Below, piece by piece: positions 1-11,810 of a DNA stretch of 64,000 nucleotides. The first letter of the stretch is position 1; each line of letters opens with the position of its first letter. The DNA is from Vespula vulgaris (Eukaryota; Arthropoda; Insecta; Hymenoptera; Vespidae): positions 3,683,501 to 3,747,500 of the forward strand of contig NC_066605.1 of NCBI RefSeq assembly GCF_905475345.1, read 5' to 3'. A model generated the notes under the pieces. That model searched no databases. It had not been told where the DNA came from and worked only from the letters and a program-made list of their open reading frames with translations. Both the position numbers and the translations under genes were made by a program.

Positions 1-1416
1 AAAAGTAAGTCGCAGAAGAAAATTGGCTATGAATTTAATAGGATCGTTTCCGAGAATATCTTAGTAGTTATTGATTATTATAGTTGATATTTAAAAATTT
101 TTGTATTGAAAAAAAAGAAAAAAGCTACAGTGAGCGTTATTGAAAAATATTTATTCGAGTTATTTGCTAGATACGATTTTCGAAAACGTTCGTTTCTGAT
201 AAAGGGCGATAATTTACAGATACGGAACTAAAAACATGATCATCAGGAAAATGGTATTAAGATTTCATATACAGCATCTTTCTGGGTTCAAGCAAATGAG
301 ATGAAAAAATGAAAAGTTGTGCGAAAAAATAGAAACATAGAACAAAAGTATTGTAGAAAGATGAAGAATTGCTCACCCTGAGGAAAAACACTGGCAGGAG
401 GAATTAGAAAAATTTTTATTAAGAAATTACAATAATTTTGTTTTATTAATCGATTCCGCATGCAACTACGGGGTTTTCTGCAGCATAATTATGCTGCAGT
501 TTCGTAGAAAATTAAGAACAAAATTAGTGATTAAAAATTGATAAAGGTGTATTTATGAAGGAAACAATAAAAAAAAGAGACACTTGGAAAGAACTTTTTG
601 TGACTATGACATTAAACGTAATTAAAACGAATAGTGTTGTTCCGACAAAAATTTATTTATCTAGTTTATTTTTTCTATTCCCTTGACGTAAATTTTCATA
701 AAATCATTTGGTGAAAATATTAAATATTTTTCCATAAAATACATTTTTATATATATATTTTTCTATAAAAGTGCAATTTGTGTAAATCTATTTCAATTCC
801 TCCAGATCACGAATTCATATATATATTAGATTAAAGCCAATAATTTTTTTTAATTTTCTTTACGTTGACAAGATTAAAAGCAAAGAATGTTTTATATTTT
901 GAAAACATGTTGATAAAGAAAAAATGAAAATGGAAACGTTTACTTATTCGTCATGAGTACTAATTTAAAAATAATAGATTTTGGATTATAATAATTTTCA
1001 AGTACCAGAACTTTTATCTGTGAAGTATTATCAAAAATTTCAGACACCGTAAAAAATCGCAGAGGTATTTCAAACGAATATAATGCAGAAATTCGTGCAA
1101 CAATGTTAAAAGAATACGAAAATCGATTTGAAAAACTGAAGCCGTTTTTTAACTTGAACATTTAAATAAAGATGAAAGATAACACATTTTTAAATTGGTA
1201 TCTAATATATTCTTATTTTTTTCACATTTTTGGAGAGAAATAAGGGAACATTAAAATAATCAAATATCAGAAAATTATAACAGATAAAAATTTGATTAAT
1301 ACGGAACAATAACGTTTTCTTTAATTAGATAAATGGGTATAAAAAATATTCGTATAAAAAATCAATTTCAAATGAGAACTTCCAGTAATTTATTAATTAA
1401 ATTTTTCGTAGTCGAA
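1..1416. other. AT-rich DNA with no recognisable gene
   Basis: No exon series, transposase motif or RNA gene was recognised in this stretch. The only structured element is an inverted repeat near 466-507, listed separately. Short open frames here are AT-rich and have no domain signature. It ends at the tRNA gene. Confidence 0.5.
466..507. repeat. Perfect 22-bp palindrome within a longer imperfect inverted repeat
   Basis: Positions 478-499 are a perfect 22-bp palindrome with CTGCAG at each end and AATT at the centre. Outer 5-bp arms, CTACG at 466-470 and CGTAG at 503-507, extend the dyad after a short asymmetric spacer. It could extrude as a cruciform or be the core of a small foldback element. 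No flanking target-site duplication was seen, and its function is unknown. Confidence 0.6.
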
Positions 1417-1487
1417 GCATCGGTGGTTCAGTGGTAGAATGCTCGCCTGCCACGCGGGCGGCCCGGGTTCGATTCCCGGCCGATGCA
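1417..1487 (+). tRNA. tRNA-Gly, anticodon GCC
   Basis: A 71-nt cloverleaf can be drawn. The acceptor stem pairs GCATCGG with CCGATGC and is followed by discriminator A. The D arm starts TGGTTCAGTGG (A box). The anticodon loop is CTGCCAC with GCC at 1449-1451, and the T arm contains GGTTCGATTCC (B box). There is no intron and no encoded CCA, as expected for a nuclear eukaryotic gene. A T-run at 1492-1500 is a good RNA polymerase III terminator. The tRNA should decode GGC and GGU glycine codons in cytoplasmic translation. No other tRNA gene was found in the window. Confidence 0.96.
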
Positions 1488-1491
1488 AGTC

Positions 1492-1500
1492 TTTTTTTTT
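1492..1500 (+). terminator. RNA polymerase III terminator of tRNA-Gly
   Basis: A run of nine T residues begins 5 nt after the tRNA 3' end. This is the usual position and form of a Pol III stop signal. Confidence 0.85.
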
Positions 1501-2090
1501 CGATTTAGTTAAATAGAATCGTAATTCGTTTTTATACAGAAACGAAATGTAAAAAAATAGTATAACATATGTATTATAACCTACGATGAAAAATCTGTGA
1601 TACTTTGCGATAATCGAAAGAGGAGGATGTCCTTTGCCTATTACTTCGTACTATTCGTACTCGAAAAGTATTTTTAATAATTTGATGAAATTTGATTGAA
1701 ATGTTATTCATTTTATATTTTTATAAACTAAAAAGATACTAATAAACGAAATATATCGCCATTATATAGATAAAATTGAGTAAAATGTTGAAAAATTAAA
1801 AATTCTATATTAACTATTTATGTAATCGACATGGATCGATTATTCCGTAAAATAAAAGCTCGAATCAAAACGCTTTAACAAATTGAATGGATTAAATTAT
1901 GAAATTTTGCAATATCCTTTTCTTATTCACCAGACTTATCATCGATTGATTATTATCTTTATAAACATTTCAATAATTCTTAAAGAAATGAATAGTCCAG
2001 ACATGGGAACAAATTTAAATTTAAAAGATATTAAAGGAATTAATAGAAGATATTAAATAAATTTTATAGCAGATAATATTAATTTTAAAA
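1501..2090. other. AT-rich DNA; contains one copy of a dispersed segment
   Basis: No gene is recognised. About 1805-1990 resembles about 2845-3005 in the same orientation. The two share a patchy match that includes TTATGAAATTTTGC, a (C/G)TTCTTATTCA stretch and TTTATAAACAT. This suggests two copies of an old repeat, possibly belonging to the adjacent DNA transposon fossils. Confidence 0.4.
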
Positions 2091-2192
2091 ACTCCGGATT
2101 TTTTGAAAGGCATTTGTGCTTTAAAAACCCATTGGAAAAAGTGTATTAAAGCTGATGTAGTATATTTCAATCGAATACAATTTTTTAAATAA
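2091..2192 (+). mobile_element. Tc1/mariner-type transposase C-terminal fragment (fossil)
   Basis: One frame ends at a stop at 2190-2192 and reads FLKGICALKTHWKKCIK, then ADVVYF shortly before the stop. This resembles the extreme C-terminus of mariner-family transposases, where a Trp-x-Lys-Cys-Ile/Val motif precedes a YF(E/N) end. The preceding DNA has no long matching frame, so only the tail is recognisable. The assignment rests on a short motif and could be chance. Terminal inverted repeats were not found. Confidence 0.35.
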
Positions 2193-2999
2193 ATGATATA
2201 AAATTTCTATTATTTTCAAAGAAAATCAATCTTTTATATGTGCCAATCCAATAAATTTCACATCGTTTAGTAAACCGTTTAATTAAAGCAGAGTTGATGT
2301 TACAAATTGATAAATGTTAATTTTTTAGAAAAAAAATTAAATATTATATTTGGGTAAGATAATCCGTTGACGCAAGAGTTATATATAGCTATAGAAAATA
2401 TTTTTATCGCTAAAAATTTAAATATATTAGATATATTATTAATTTAGATATATTATCAGATATATTTTAAAAAGATTAACAATACGTATATCTTAAAATT
2501 TCTTAGATATAATTAGTTATTCACACTTGTATGAGATCATTTATATTTCAAAAGATTTTCTTTTGCTTAAACAGGTCAATAGATCTGGGATATTTAATCG
2601 ATAATTCGAATTTTATTGAAACAGTTATTATTATTGAAAGACGACACGATATGACCAACGATTTGATACTGATCAGTAGCCTGCTCATACGTACCATTAT
2701 TTCATCTTCGGAAAATATTTTCAAAAATTTGGTGTTATACGATAGGAGTGTCATTCATTTTTCATTTTTAAGAACTGAAGAGGATAATTACAAATTATAT
2801 ATATCATTAATATATGCATGAAAAGTTGAAAATTCTACTTCATGCATTTATCGAATTGGTATGAGCCGATTATTTTGCACCATAATACTCCAACCGACAT
2901 GTTTCAATTATGAAATTTTGCGATATCTCTCTTCTTATTCAATAGATGTATCAAGGATTGATTACTGTATTTATAAACATATTTACAATATTCTTCAAT
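2193..2999. other. AT-rich DNA without a supported gene
   Basis: Overlapping open frames of 96 and 68 codons occur on opposite strands around 2531-2821. Neither has a recognisable domain, and both are rich in Ile, Ser and Asn as expected from AT-rich noncoding DNA. The right end overlaps the second copy of the dispersed segment noted near 1805-1990. Confidence 0.4.
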
Positions 3000-3891
3000 C
3001 TAAAAATTTTACATTAATCCGGCTCATACCATTATACTGCGCCTGCATCTGTTTGCAAGGTATTTTCGATAACTGTCCTTTCTTAATATCATAGAAATAA
3101 TAATTAAAACTATCGGGAGTATCTAAATTAAATCTTTTCTCATCCAAAAATATCACTTATTGCCATCATTTCTTCCAAAGAATGTGGTCTTTAAGGAAAT
3201 TTAAACGATTCATTTTATGACGAGTTCTAAACGGTGGTTTTCTTTCGTATAAAATGTTCTCATGTTTGCATAACATGATGTACATTTCTAATATGCGTTT
3301 CAATATCTATTCTTCAGCGATTTATTTCGCAATTAAACAGGAATTTAATGCCGCCCAAAGAATTGTTCTTTTCTAGCATATAGTTAACACTGACGATCGA
3401 TCTCAGATCAAATCGCTGACGGCCCGTAAGATTTTATTTTTCAATAAATTGTAAATTATTTTTCAACTTTTCTTAAACAGCCAGAGTAATTTCAGAAATA
3501 TAGAAATTTTGATCTCTAAAAGCAGGAATTATGTTTATTTTTTGTTTACTAAGTTTTTTTCTCGTCCCATGAGTGTGAAATATTTCAAAATTATTCAATT
3601 AACTTGACTTAAACTTTATTAAAATAACATTAATTAAATCAAAATACATCTAGTCGTATCGAAAGTTTAATGAATACTGGTAATTGTTATGAAAAGTCTA
3701 AGTGTGCTATCTTTTTGTCCTTCCTATTTCGCGACATATTCCCAGAAAGTAAAATAAAAACTATTACTTCTAACTTTAACCTTGTTTACTATGTTCTTAA
3801 AATGTATTGTTGACATAGAATCCAAAACATTTAAGAATCTCTGAGCATATTCAAAATGTGAAAATATTACCTTTGTGCTATGTTTTTGTCC
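3000..3891 (-). mobile_element. Tc1/Tc3-like transposon fossil (transposase relic, minus strand)
   Basis: On the minus strand, about 3230 to 3110 reads a degraded catalytic-core region. It contains VIFLDEKRFNLD followed by a PDSFNYYFYD segment, the pattern that surrounds the second catalytic Asp in Tc3-like (DDE/D) transposases. About 3080-3030 continues with a frame-shifted relic of the Gly-rich (S)IMV block. An RHK motif lies upstream, as in this family. Several stops and shifts show that it is dead. The imperfect 17-bp repeats at 3704-3720 and 3875-3891 (GTGCTATCTTTTTGTCC and a one-base variant) may be terminal or subterminal transposase-binding sites. The second element end was not located. 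Confidence 0.5.
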
Positions 3892-5249
3892 GTGGGTATA
3901 TATACTTATTTTATATGAATATATATTTTATCTTACTTTGAGCATGATTCTCTTGATGAGAATTTTTAGGCTGAAAACATTGTACGTTACGCACATAATT
4001 AGAACTCATTGTTAGTATACTTACATAACAGAAAATTAATATCATAGACATGATATTTTGTGAATACAGATTAAGTTACTTTGTGGAGCATGAAAAAGAA
4101 TCCTTGTCATTATACAATTCGTTGAAAGATCTTTTTGTCGTAAGTGGAAATATAACATCTGAAAAAAAAAAATAAAAAATATTAGATTACATTCAAAATA
4201 TTTGTTAACAATATCATATACAATATACCAAATAAAATTACATTGTTCAATAAATAATTATACATTTCCTAGAGCATAATCCTTAAATAATAAAATGTTT
4301 TCAATAAAACGTATAGTAGTAAAAGTAAAAGAAAAATTGGGATATCGATAGTTCATTAAAATTTTTTGAGACAAGTATTTATTAATTATTTTCCCGTATA
4401 GAAACATAATAAAATAGAATTAATTTTATTAAAGTAAAAGCAATATAGAAAAGATACAAAAACAATTTAAAAAGGGAAAAACGAACCGAGACAAAACGAG
4501 CATCGTCGTCTTGATTAAAAACAAAGTCATGAGATGAATATATTAAAAAATAATTAATTTTTAAGTAATACCAATTTTATTTTATTCTATTTATTATTCG
4601 AGGTGAAATATTTAAAATAAATGCACAAAATCCTTTTGTCAATTTGCATTTTTATTAGCGGCACCTTATTATTAGAAGGATAAATTAAAAAATTTAAACA
4701 ACTTAATTAGAAAAAATTAAATTTGAAATAAATCAAGATAATTTCATAGTTGAAATTAAACGATTTAAACATCATGGTAAAAAGTTTTTTTATTAAAAAT
4801 AAATTTTTTTATAAAAGTACAATTTTAAATCTGTTTAATCTATAAATAAAAGAAATAAAAGAATACAGGAAGTACACTACACATACATACACACAGAATA
4901 TTATTATTATTAATATACAATTTTACTAATGATTTATATTTTTAATATCAGAAATAATCTCTCATAAATGCGGTATGTTTAATACTTATATTTCTAATAT
5001 AGGAAAAAAAGATTAATAGTTTACAGATTAACGAAATTAATTTTTTTATATTCCGAACGTCGTATCATTAAGCAATGCTAAATTTGCAGTCGAATATAAT
5101 ATATATATATCTTGCTATATTTTTATTTGAATATGTAAATATTATATAAGAAGATTATTTTATTAGAGTGTTTTATATGTATTTATGTATGTGTGTGCGT
5201 GTGTGTATAAAACACACACGATTTTACTTAACACACACACACACATTAA

Positions 5250-5310
<61 letters not shown>

Positions 5311-6880
5311 TGAATACATGGCTGGAGAGAGAGAGAGAGAGATTTTTGGTAAATAATATGAGTACAATCCATCGATATATAGTGTGGTCATGCCCTTTAT
5401 AGAATGTATCATAAGTTTAGTAAACATTTCTTTATACTTATATCAAGATCAATACATAAGTTTTTACGAGTTGTAAAATGAAATAACAGAAGAAATAAAA
5501 AAAAATCTAAATAATAGAAGCTACATATACAAGTCTTATTTTTCACCTTGGTACTTCTTATATATACTATATGACGACAAAAGAATTCATACACATTGTT
5601 CGAAATCTTTCGATAACTACATTTACGTATAGAAAAAATAAAAACAATATATAATTATAAAATACGTACTATACAATAATATGAAATATATAATCTTTAT
5701 TTTATAATAAATATACGTTTACTTATTTTTATTCTGTAATAATTTTTTTACGATTAAATTTATAAAATATTCAACAACTTACAGAAAAATGTAACGAATT
5801 AGTTATATTTTAAGCAATCCATGAATTAATAATTATTGATTGTACTGAATAATATTTTACAATTGAATAGCTATATTTATAATTTGAACATACCGAAATG
5901 ACCTTGTGACCTGGTGACAAAAACAAATAAAGGACACAAACAATGAACGTTTTCAAAGGACAAAGAAATGAACTGATTTTTACGAAAATGAATCTGTTCT
6001 TTCAATAACATAAAATCGTACTATATGTATGTTACAAATATGTTACAAAAAATGTAGTAACTATTAAATTACGTTCATTATAAATCGAGCAAGACGAAAA
6101 ACACTTTTTGAATTACTATCAATTTTTCAGTTAAATAAATGAGAAACCAATAGTTTGAAAATCATAAAAATGAGTTAAATAATATATTATAAACAAACAA
6201 TGGGGATTCTACCAGTTAGAATTTGTTAAAATTGTATAATATTGTATGTAATATTCATATCAGTTCACGAAACAAAAATTCTTTAAAATCTCTATATTAG
6301 TGAAACAAAGAAATATAAATAAAATATATAAGATTTTACCTAACAAGATAATGATAATTACTGGAGACAAAAAGTTTTGGAACTTTTCACCGTGAAGATT
6401 GCAACCATCATTCACAGAAGCTCACAAGCGAATAGCAGTTTCATGACGACGACTAGCTTTTTGTAACAGAAATTCCAGATTAGCTATTGGTCTAATTCTA
6501 TGGTCCAATCAGGAAAGTCGATGGTTCAGGAGCGTCTTATTCGGTCGAAGTGTCCCGCGTATATATGTGATCTCACATTTATATTCTATACAGCTGTTAC
6601 ATAAGTTTTTTGTCCTATTGTTAGAAATTGATTTTTAGTCATCTAATAATTTGAAGAACAATATTCTGATAATTCGGACAAATACATATGTTCTCATTTG
6701 CTTTCCGAATATATATAAGAGAATCTATATAAATGGAATATAGTAAATATAGATAGTTTATGAACTTTCGAACAGTATTACACACGATGGAAGATAGGGC
6801 GCTTTTCAGGCTAATAATTGACTGTGGTAAAAGAAAGCTTGTCAAGATTATTATAATCAAAATGCTTTAATGTAAGGTAA
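3892..6880. other. Intergenic AT-rich DNA; no gene seen
   Basis: No exon, transposase or RNA signature was recognised over about 3 kb. It contains a compound simple repeat near 5180-5342 (TG/CA tracts, then (AT)n at about 5258-5306, then (GA)n at about 5327-5342). The block at about 6360-6560 is less AT-rich than its surroundings but has no open frame of note. Confidence 0.5.
5180..5342. repeat. Compound microsatellite: CA/TG, (AT)n, (GA)n
   Basis: Short GTGTGT and CACACA tracts, about 48 bp of uninterrupted AT alternation, and a short GA tract follow one another. Open frames across it encode only alternating Tyr-Ile or Ser-Leu and are not genes. Confidence 0.9.
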
Positions 6881-6888
6881 GAGAGAGA

Positions 6889-6964
<76 letters not shown>

Positions 6965-6973
6965 AAGAGAAGG
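6881..6973. repeat. (GA)n microsatellite in the 3' flank of P450 A
   Basis: About 90 bp of GA repeats with occasional GGG interruptions. An equivalent GA or CT tract lies beyond the 3' side of P450 copies B (33752-33810), D (17261-17338, as CT) and C (28945-28993), so it belongs to the duplicated unit. Confidence 0.9.
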
Positions 6974-7632
6974 CAAAATTTATTATTACTTTTTGTTTCA
7001 ATCTGGGATAGAACAATTCAATTTATGTGGTATTGCGTACATTCCTACAGGAAGATTTCATTAATTTATCAGATTTCTTCTTTTCTTAACGAATCTTCTA
7101 CTTGACTGTTAAACAGTAAGGAATATATACAAAACGAGATTTTTGTTTACGAACAGATTCTGTTGTATCGAATTCAATGACCAGGATATAATCTTGTGGA
7201 CGGTATACTATTTGAAAAATGGCATTTATCGAGATATTGTACCAATCTCGTCGTATTTAATAGTATAAGATTAAAGTTTCATAACGAACTAAATGTTCAT
7301 ATTCAGTCAATGCTCTTCTAGTCAATGATCATTTACAATGCTCTATGACAATGTATCTACGAACCTAGCAAAAAGGTGAACTGATATCAAATTTTTAAAT
7401 ATTTATATATATTTCATAATAATACTAATTTAGAAGAATTGTGAAATAGGCAGTAAAAATGATCTCCAAGGGTTTTATCGCTTGATTATTAATTATATCA
7501 AATTATATGAAATAATGAGATCTTACTAGATGGATTTTATAGTTTTTATTTCATATATTCATAATTTATTTTTTTTGATATATCTACTATCCTGCACAGA
7601 ATTCAATATATACATAATTATTATACATATAG

Positions 7633-7696
<64 letters not shown>

Positions 7697-7700
7697 TTAA
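6974..7700. repeat. 3' flank of P450 A, a diverged copy of the flank of B
   Basis: This stretch aligns by eye with about 33810-34577, with many substitutions and small indels. Shared landmarks include TTTTTGTTTCAATCT, GAACGGATTCTGTT-like text and CAATGCTCTATGACAATG. It ends in a compound (AT)n(TG)n repeat at about 7630-7690, where the near-identical A/B core begins. No gene is seen. Confidence 0.7.
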
Positions 7701-7719
7701 ATTAATATTATAATTTTAA

Positions 7720-9034
7720 TTAATTTCTTCTTTCAAATTGTAATACTATAGGTTTTGCCGGTTTTAACGTGATATCCAGCTTAAAGGCAATATCTTCGAT
7801 TACTACAGGCCGATCAATTTTAATAATAAATCTTCTTAAAATAGTAGCAATTATCACCTTCATTTCTAGCATAGCAAATGTTTGACCTAAAACAGTGAAA
7901 ACAATTGTAAATCCATACTGTTGGGTAACTTTTTGAAATTTAATTTCAATAATCTGGAAGAATATAGAATTACCTAAGCAATTTCTAGCTCCAATACCGA
8001 ATGGTAAAAAACTCTGAGGATGAACATTACTGGATAGAAACCTATTTGGATCAAACTTCAATGGCTCGTTCCAATATTTTTTATTTCGATGAAGTTTGAA
8101 AATCCAAACTAACAAGGAGCTTCCTTTTGGTATAGTTAAATTTTGTTCCACTTGATACAATTCATGAATAAATATTAGTATTAATTAATATTAATATTGT
8201 CATTGATAAAAATAAAAAAATACAATGTTATCATTTTATATACATATAGAAATACCTTCTATATCCTTCGTTACTTTACGACCGATGACAGGACCTATAG
8301 GAAAGAGTCGTAAGGTTTCCTTGATCACTCGTTCTAAAAGTTTCATACGTTTAGTATCGTCGTGTGATATTAGAGCATATTTTGGATTGTTTGAGCCGTA
8401 AATTTGATTCAGTTCCTCGTATACTTCGTTCTTTGTGATAAAAAATGTGAAAAAGATAATAGAAAGTCAATATGAAAATAATTTTCATTATATACATAAT
8501 TGCAAATAATTAAGTATATGTGATATGTACGTACTTGAATATCAGGGAATGAAGCAAGCATCAAAAATACAAAGCTAATGGTAGTAGTTGTAGTATCGCT
8601 TCCCTGAAAAAAAAAATAGATACTTTTCTTCGATTTTGTTCAACAAACCAACTTTCACTGCAATTAAATATATATATATATATAAAATATATAATAAATA
8701 AGAATTACCGCAATAATCATCGTATTGATTTCATCTCGAATATCTTGCTGAGAGTATTTTCCCTCTTCATGCGATGATTCGAATAACAAATCAAGAAATA
8801 CTCTTGGATGTTGTACTTCGTTGAGATACAAATGAAAATGTATGATTTATTATTAATATAAGAAAAAATGAACAAAAATTCTGTTATATTTTAATTATTT
8901 TTACCTGAATTTTCCTTTGTCAATTCTTGATTGATTTTATTTCTCGAAATTGATTCCTTCTTTTTCTTCATTATCTTTACAAACACAAAATAACACACAC
9001 ATCATATATATATATACACACACACACATATAGA

Positions 9035-9068
<34 letters not shown>

Positions 9069-9781
9069 CAGACATACATACATACATACATACATACACA
9101 CAAACATGAAACATATAGTATTAAAACATTAAAGAAAGATAAAACAATTAAAAAAAAATGATCCAATTATACATTGCTGGTGATGTTATCCATGTAGGAC
9201 AAGCACTTTTGAAATTTCTTTCCGATAGCAGTGTTATAAAAAAAAATGTCGGGATGTAGCCATAATTTAAATATTCTCACTGCAAGTATGTGCGTTCCGC
9301 TGAATAAAAAAAAAACAAAATTGAATGAAAACAAATCGCAAATAAAAGATAAAATATTTCAAATACAAGAAATTCATTATTACTACCATTCAATAGATTC
9401 AGCTAGTTTGCTGTCCGGATTAGTTAGTGTATTTACTTTTATGTCCAGCATGCCATCTTTCAAAAAAAAATGTAACAAAATTATAATCAATTTATAAAAA
9501 TGTATATAAATTTTATGAACTTTCATAAATTTCTAAATTATACCATATATTATGTCCAATACACAGCGATAGACGTAGTGGCCAACGTCTATATCTTCTC
9601 CAACTAAAGAATCCAACTTCTCCATTAAATTAATAGAATGATTATTGAATACATTCATATGCGAGTGTATATTTTTATTTAGAAAGGCTTCTTTTAATAA
9701 CTTTCGATGACCTTTCCATTTAGATGCTACAAATCGAAAGAAATATTTTAATTAACATTTTCTGTCTTTCTTTTTCATTTA

Positions 9782-9827
<46 letters not shown>

Positions 9828-10440
9828 GCGTGTATATATATATTTATAATATAAACAATTTATTATTATTAAAATATATAAGATATGTGCAATTACTTTA
9901 CCTGGTGCAGAGAATAAACCATCACCCATAGCAATCTTCAAATGGTCATATTCGTCGCTCTTCTCAATAACGTCTGTACTACGTAATATATTCTTAAAAA
10001 AAAGGAAATTGAAAAAAGTAAAATAAAACAAAATCAATATAAATTTATCACAAATAATTAGAATAAACCTAATAATTCTTACTTCGATATATTTTGGATC
10101 GTCGACCATTATAAGTAATTTTGTGCCTAACCATATACGCCATAATGATTGATAATACTTACTAATCTTTAAAAATTGATTAGTTATATCTAAAAGAAAG
10201 ATTATAATTAAAATTCTGTTGAAATGTTTGCGTATAAAGAATATTAGTTATAAAGTTACCTTCGATGTTGCCAAGAAACATATAAGCATTTCCGATAATT
10301 GGGTATGCTTTTGGACCCGGGAATCGTTTGATCTTATTATACATGCGTAATTTGTTTAAAACATATTGTACTATTCCATAATGCATTTCAATCAATATCA
10401 AAGTAATAATAATCAATATTGTAATTATGTTGAATACCAT
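7720..10440 (-). CDS. Cytochrome P450, CYP4 clan, intact 12-exon gene (copy A)
   Basis: Predicted microsomal haem monooxygenase of 507 aa. Exons on the minus strand: 10440-10260, 10189-10083, 9992-9902, 9726-9544, 9456-9387, 9299-9173, 8974-8905, 8815-8709, 8603-8535, 8430-8256, 8150-7974, 7886-7720. All introns are GT-AG and all phases join. An N-terminal hydrophobic anchor (about residues 2-20) precedes the PGPKAYP hinge at 41-47. Helix I carries AGSDTT (312-317). ExxR is E373-TL-R376, FDPNRF spans 426-431, and the haem loop FGIGARNCLG places the ligand at Cys451. The intron before the last exon is open in frame, so the last two exons can read as a single 146-codon frame. The start matches the other copies. 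It probably oxidises a small lipophilic compound such as a fatty acid, hydrocarbon, hormone or toxicant, but the substrate is unknown. The 'CYP4 clan' assignment comes from motif style; the subfamily was not determined. Confidence 0.92.
9005..9105. repeat. (AT)n, (CA)n and (CATA)n microsatellite in intron 6 of P450 A
   Basis: Tetranucleotide CATA repeats are interrupted by one CAGA unit. The copy in P450 B (about 35882-35982) appears to have the same repeat structure, which is notable for such an unstable tract and supports a very recent common origin. Confidence 0.9.
9780..9845. repeat. (AT)n tract in intron 3 of P450 A
   Basis: The AT tract runs into TATGTATATGCGTGTATATATA. The equivalent tract in copy B (36657-36730) is 8 bp longer and is one of only two differences found between the two cores. 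Confidence 0.85.
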
Positions 10441-10499
10441 GATTAACTAAATCACTTAAAAATTATAGAGATAGTTTAATTTTTTTTTTAATACTTTTA

Positions 10500-10665
10500 T
10501 GATTGTAATAACAAATATTACAATTTACGGATACTAAGTTGGCACAACACAATAACTTTTACCTTCCTTGTATTTTAACGGAAAATAAGGAAGAAAGAAG
10601 GAAACGAGAGTTATTTGAAGTATACGGAGTATGGACTTTGCACACGTAATCGGAACTTACGTCTG
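10500..10665 (-). promoter_or_regulatory. Conserved promoter-side block of P450 A
   Basis: The DNA about 60-225 bp upstream of the ATG is recognisably conserved upstream of P450 copies B, C, D and E. It includes an AGTTGGCACAACACAA-like element and a purine-rich GGAAGAAAGAAGG stretch, followed by CGAACTTTG-like text farther out. Conservation across decayed and intact copies partly reflects shared descent, so regulatory function is inferred. No convincing TATA box was identified. Confidence 0.4.
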
Positions 10666-11170
10666 ATAATTATTCTTATTTATTTCTCTTGCAAGTTGAT
10701 TCGAAGAAGCAACAAAAAATATGTCCTGGTAGTATTTTTCTGCAAAAAATGTAAAAAAATTGCATAACATTATGACATAAACCGTTTTTTACATTAATAT
10801 ATTGAGTATTTAAGAACAGGTGGGTATAATTTTACTGATGGATTCAACGTACTATATTAAAAAGACTCAATGTATCGAAATAAGAAAATGACATATGCCG
10901 GATATGACTTTGTTTAGGAAATACAGTCGTTATTTTATTATATCAATCTTTTTGTTTACTTAAGAGTTTATTTAAAAGCAATTAGTTTATATCACAGTAG
11001 ATAATACTGAGTTGTACTCCGCCAACATGTTATAAAAGATTGCCAACAAATTCGCGCAATATCAGATTTTAATTAATTAAAAACAGTTGGGTATGTGTAA
11101 CATGTAGACAGCTGGAGTGATCTGGTGTAGTTACATCAATGATAATGATAACGCTTGGATACGTACGTTC

Positions 11171-11757
11171 ATATGTTCTCAAATTTTTATTGAAGTTACT
11201 CTTGGATATAACGAATTCTGTACGAGTAAAATAATTTTCCTCAAAAATAAATATTTATAAACAGTATAAAAGAAATAGTCATTCATCAGAATTATTATAA
11301 ATTTGATATAATTAATTATCAATCGATAAAATTCGCGGAAATTATTTTATCACTTTACTCTTATAAATTTGTATTCTTGTAGATTAAATAACATTTTAAA
11401 AATGTATTGTAACAGCTTATCTTTTTTTTGTTCTATTTAATATCTACTAATCCTTTGATTATTTTATGCGAGTGTGTTCTTTTTACAAAGCATGGTTAAA
11501 ATCGCCACTCATAAAACGTAACGTTCGATGCTTTATACCGTCATGCAAATTATTTATTTCTTCTTGAAATTATTTATTTCTACTTATTTCAGTTAACTTC
11601 TAATTTTATATAATATTTCTAATGTTTCCATCTCTATCACACACATATTTTTATGTTTTTGACATGATTAATGTATGCAATTCAACGTTGAATTATTGTT
11701 AGTAAATACTATGCCACACCGTTTTATGCTTTTGATTTAATTTATATTAATAATCAT

Positions 11758-11810
<53 letters not shown>

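Larger units (their letters stand above)
7701..11170. repeat. Near-identical duplicated core, copy 1 (contains P450 A)
   Basis: This 3.47-kb block matches 34578-38056 with no base substitution noticed in the segments compared by eye. The only differences found are an 8-bp change in an (AT)n tract in intron 3 and a 1-base change in a T-run upstream of the ATG. Other simple repeats, such as the (CATA)n in intron 6, appear the same length. Homology continues on both sides but is clearly diverged there. Confidence 0.85.

Noticed and set aside
7720..8160. A continuous 146-codon frame that could be taken as a single-exon gene (and its twin at 34597-35037)
   Set aside because: It is the last two P450 exons with an intron of 87 bp that happens to lack stops in frame. 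Paralog C, with a different intron sequence, shows the true junction at the haem-loop Gly.
9040..9105. Regular CATA repeats that might suggest a CRISPR-like array
   Set aside because: The unit is 4 bp with no spacers. This is a microsatellite in an intron of a eukaryotic gene.
9246..9497. An 83-codon plus-strand frame, repeated at 36123-36374
   Set aside because: It lies antisense to P450 exons 5 and 6 of A and B. Its repetition is explained by the duplication.
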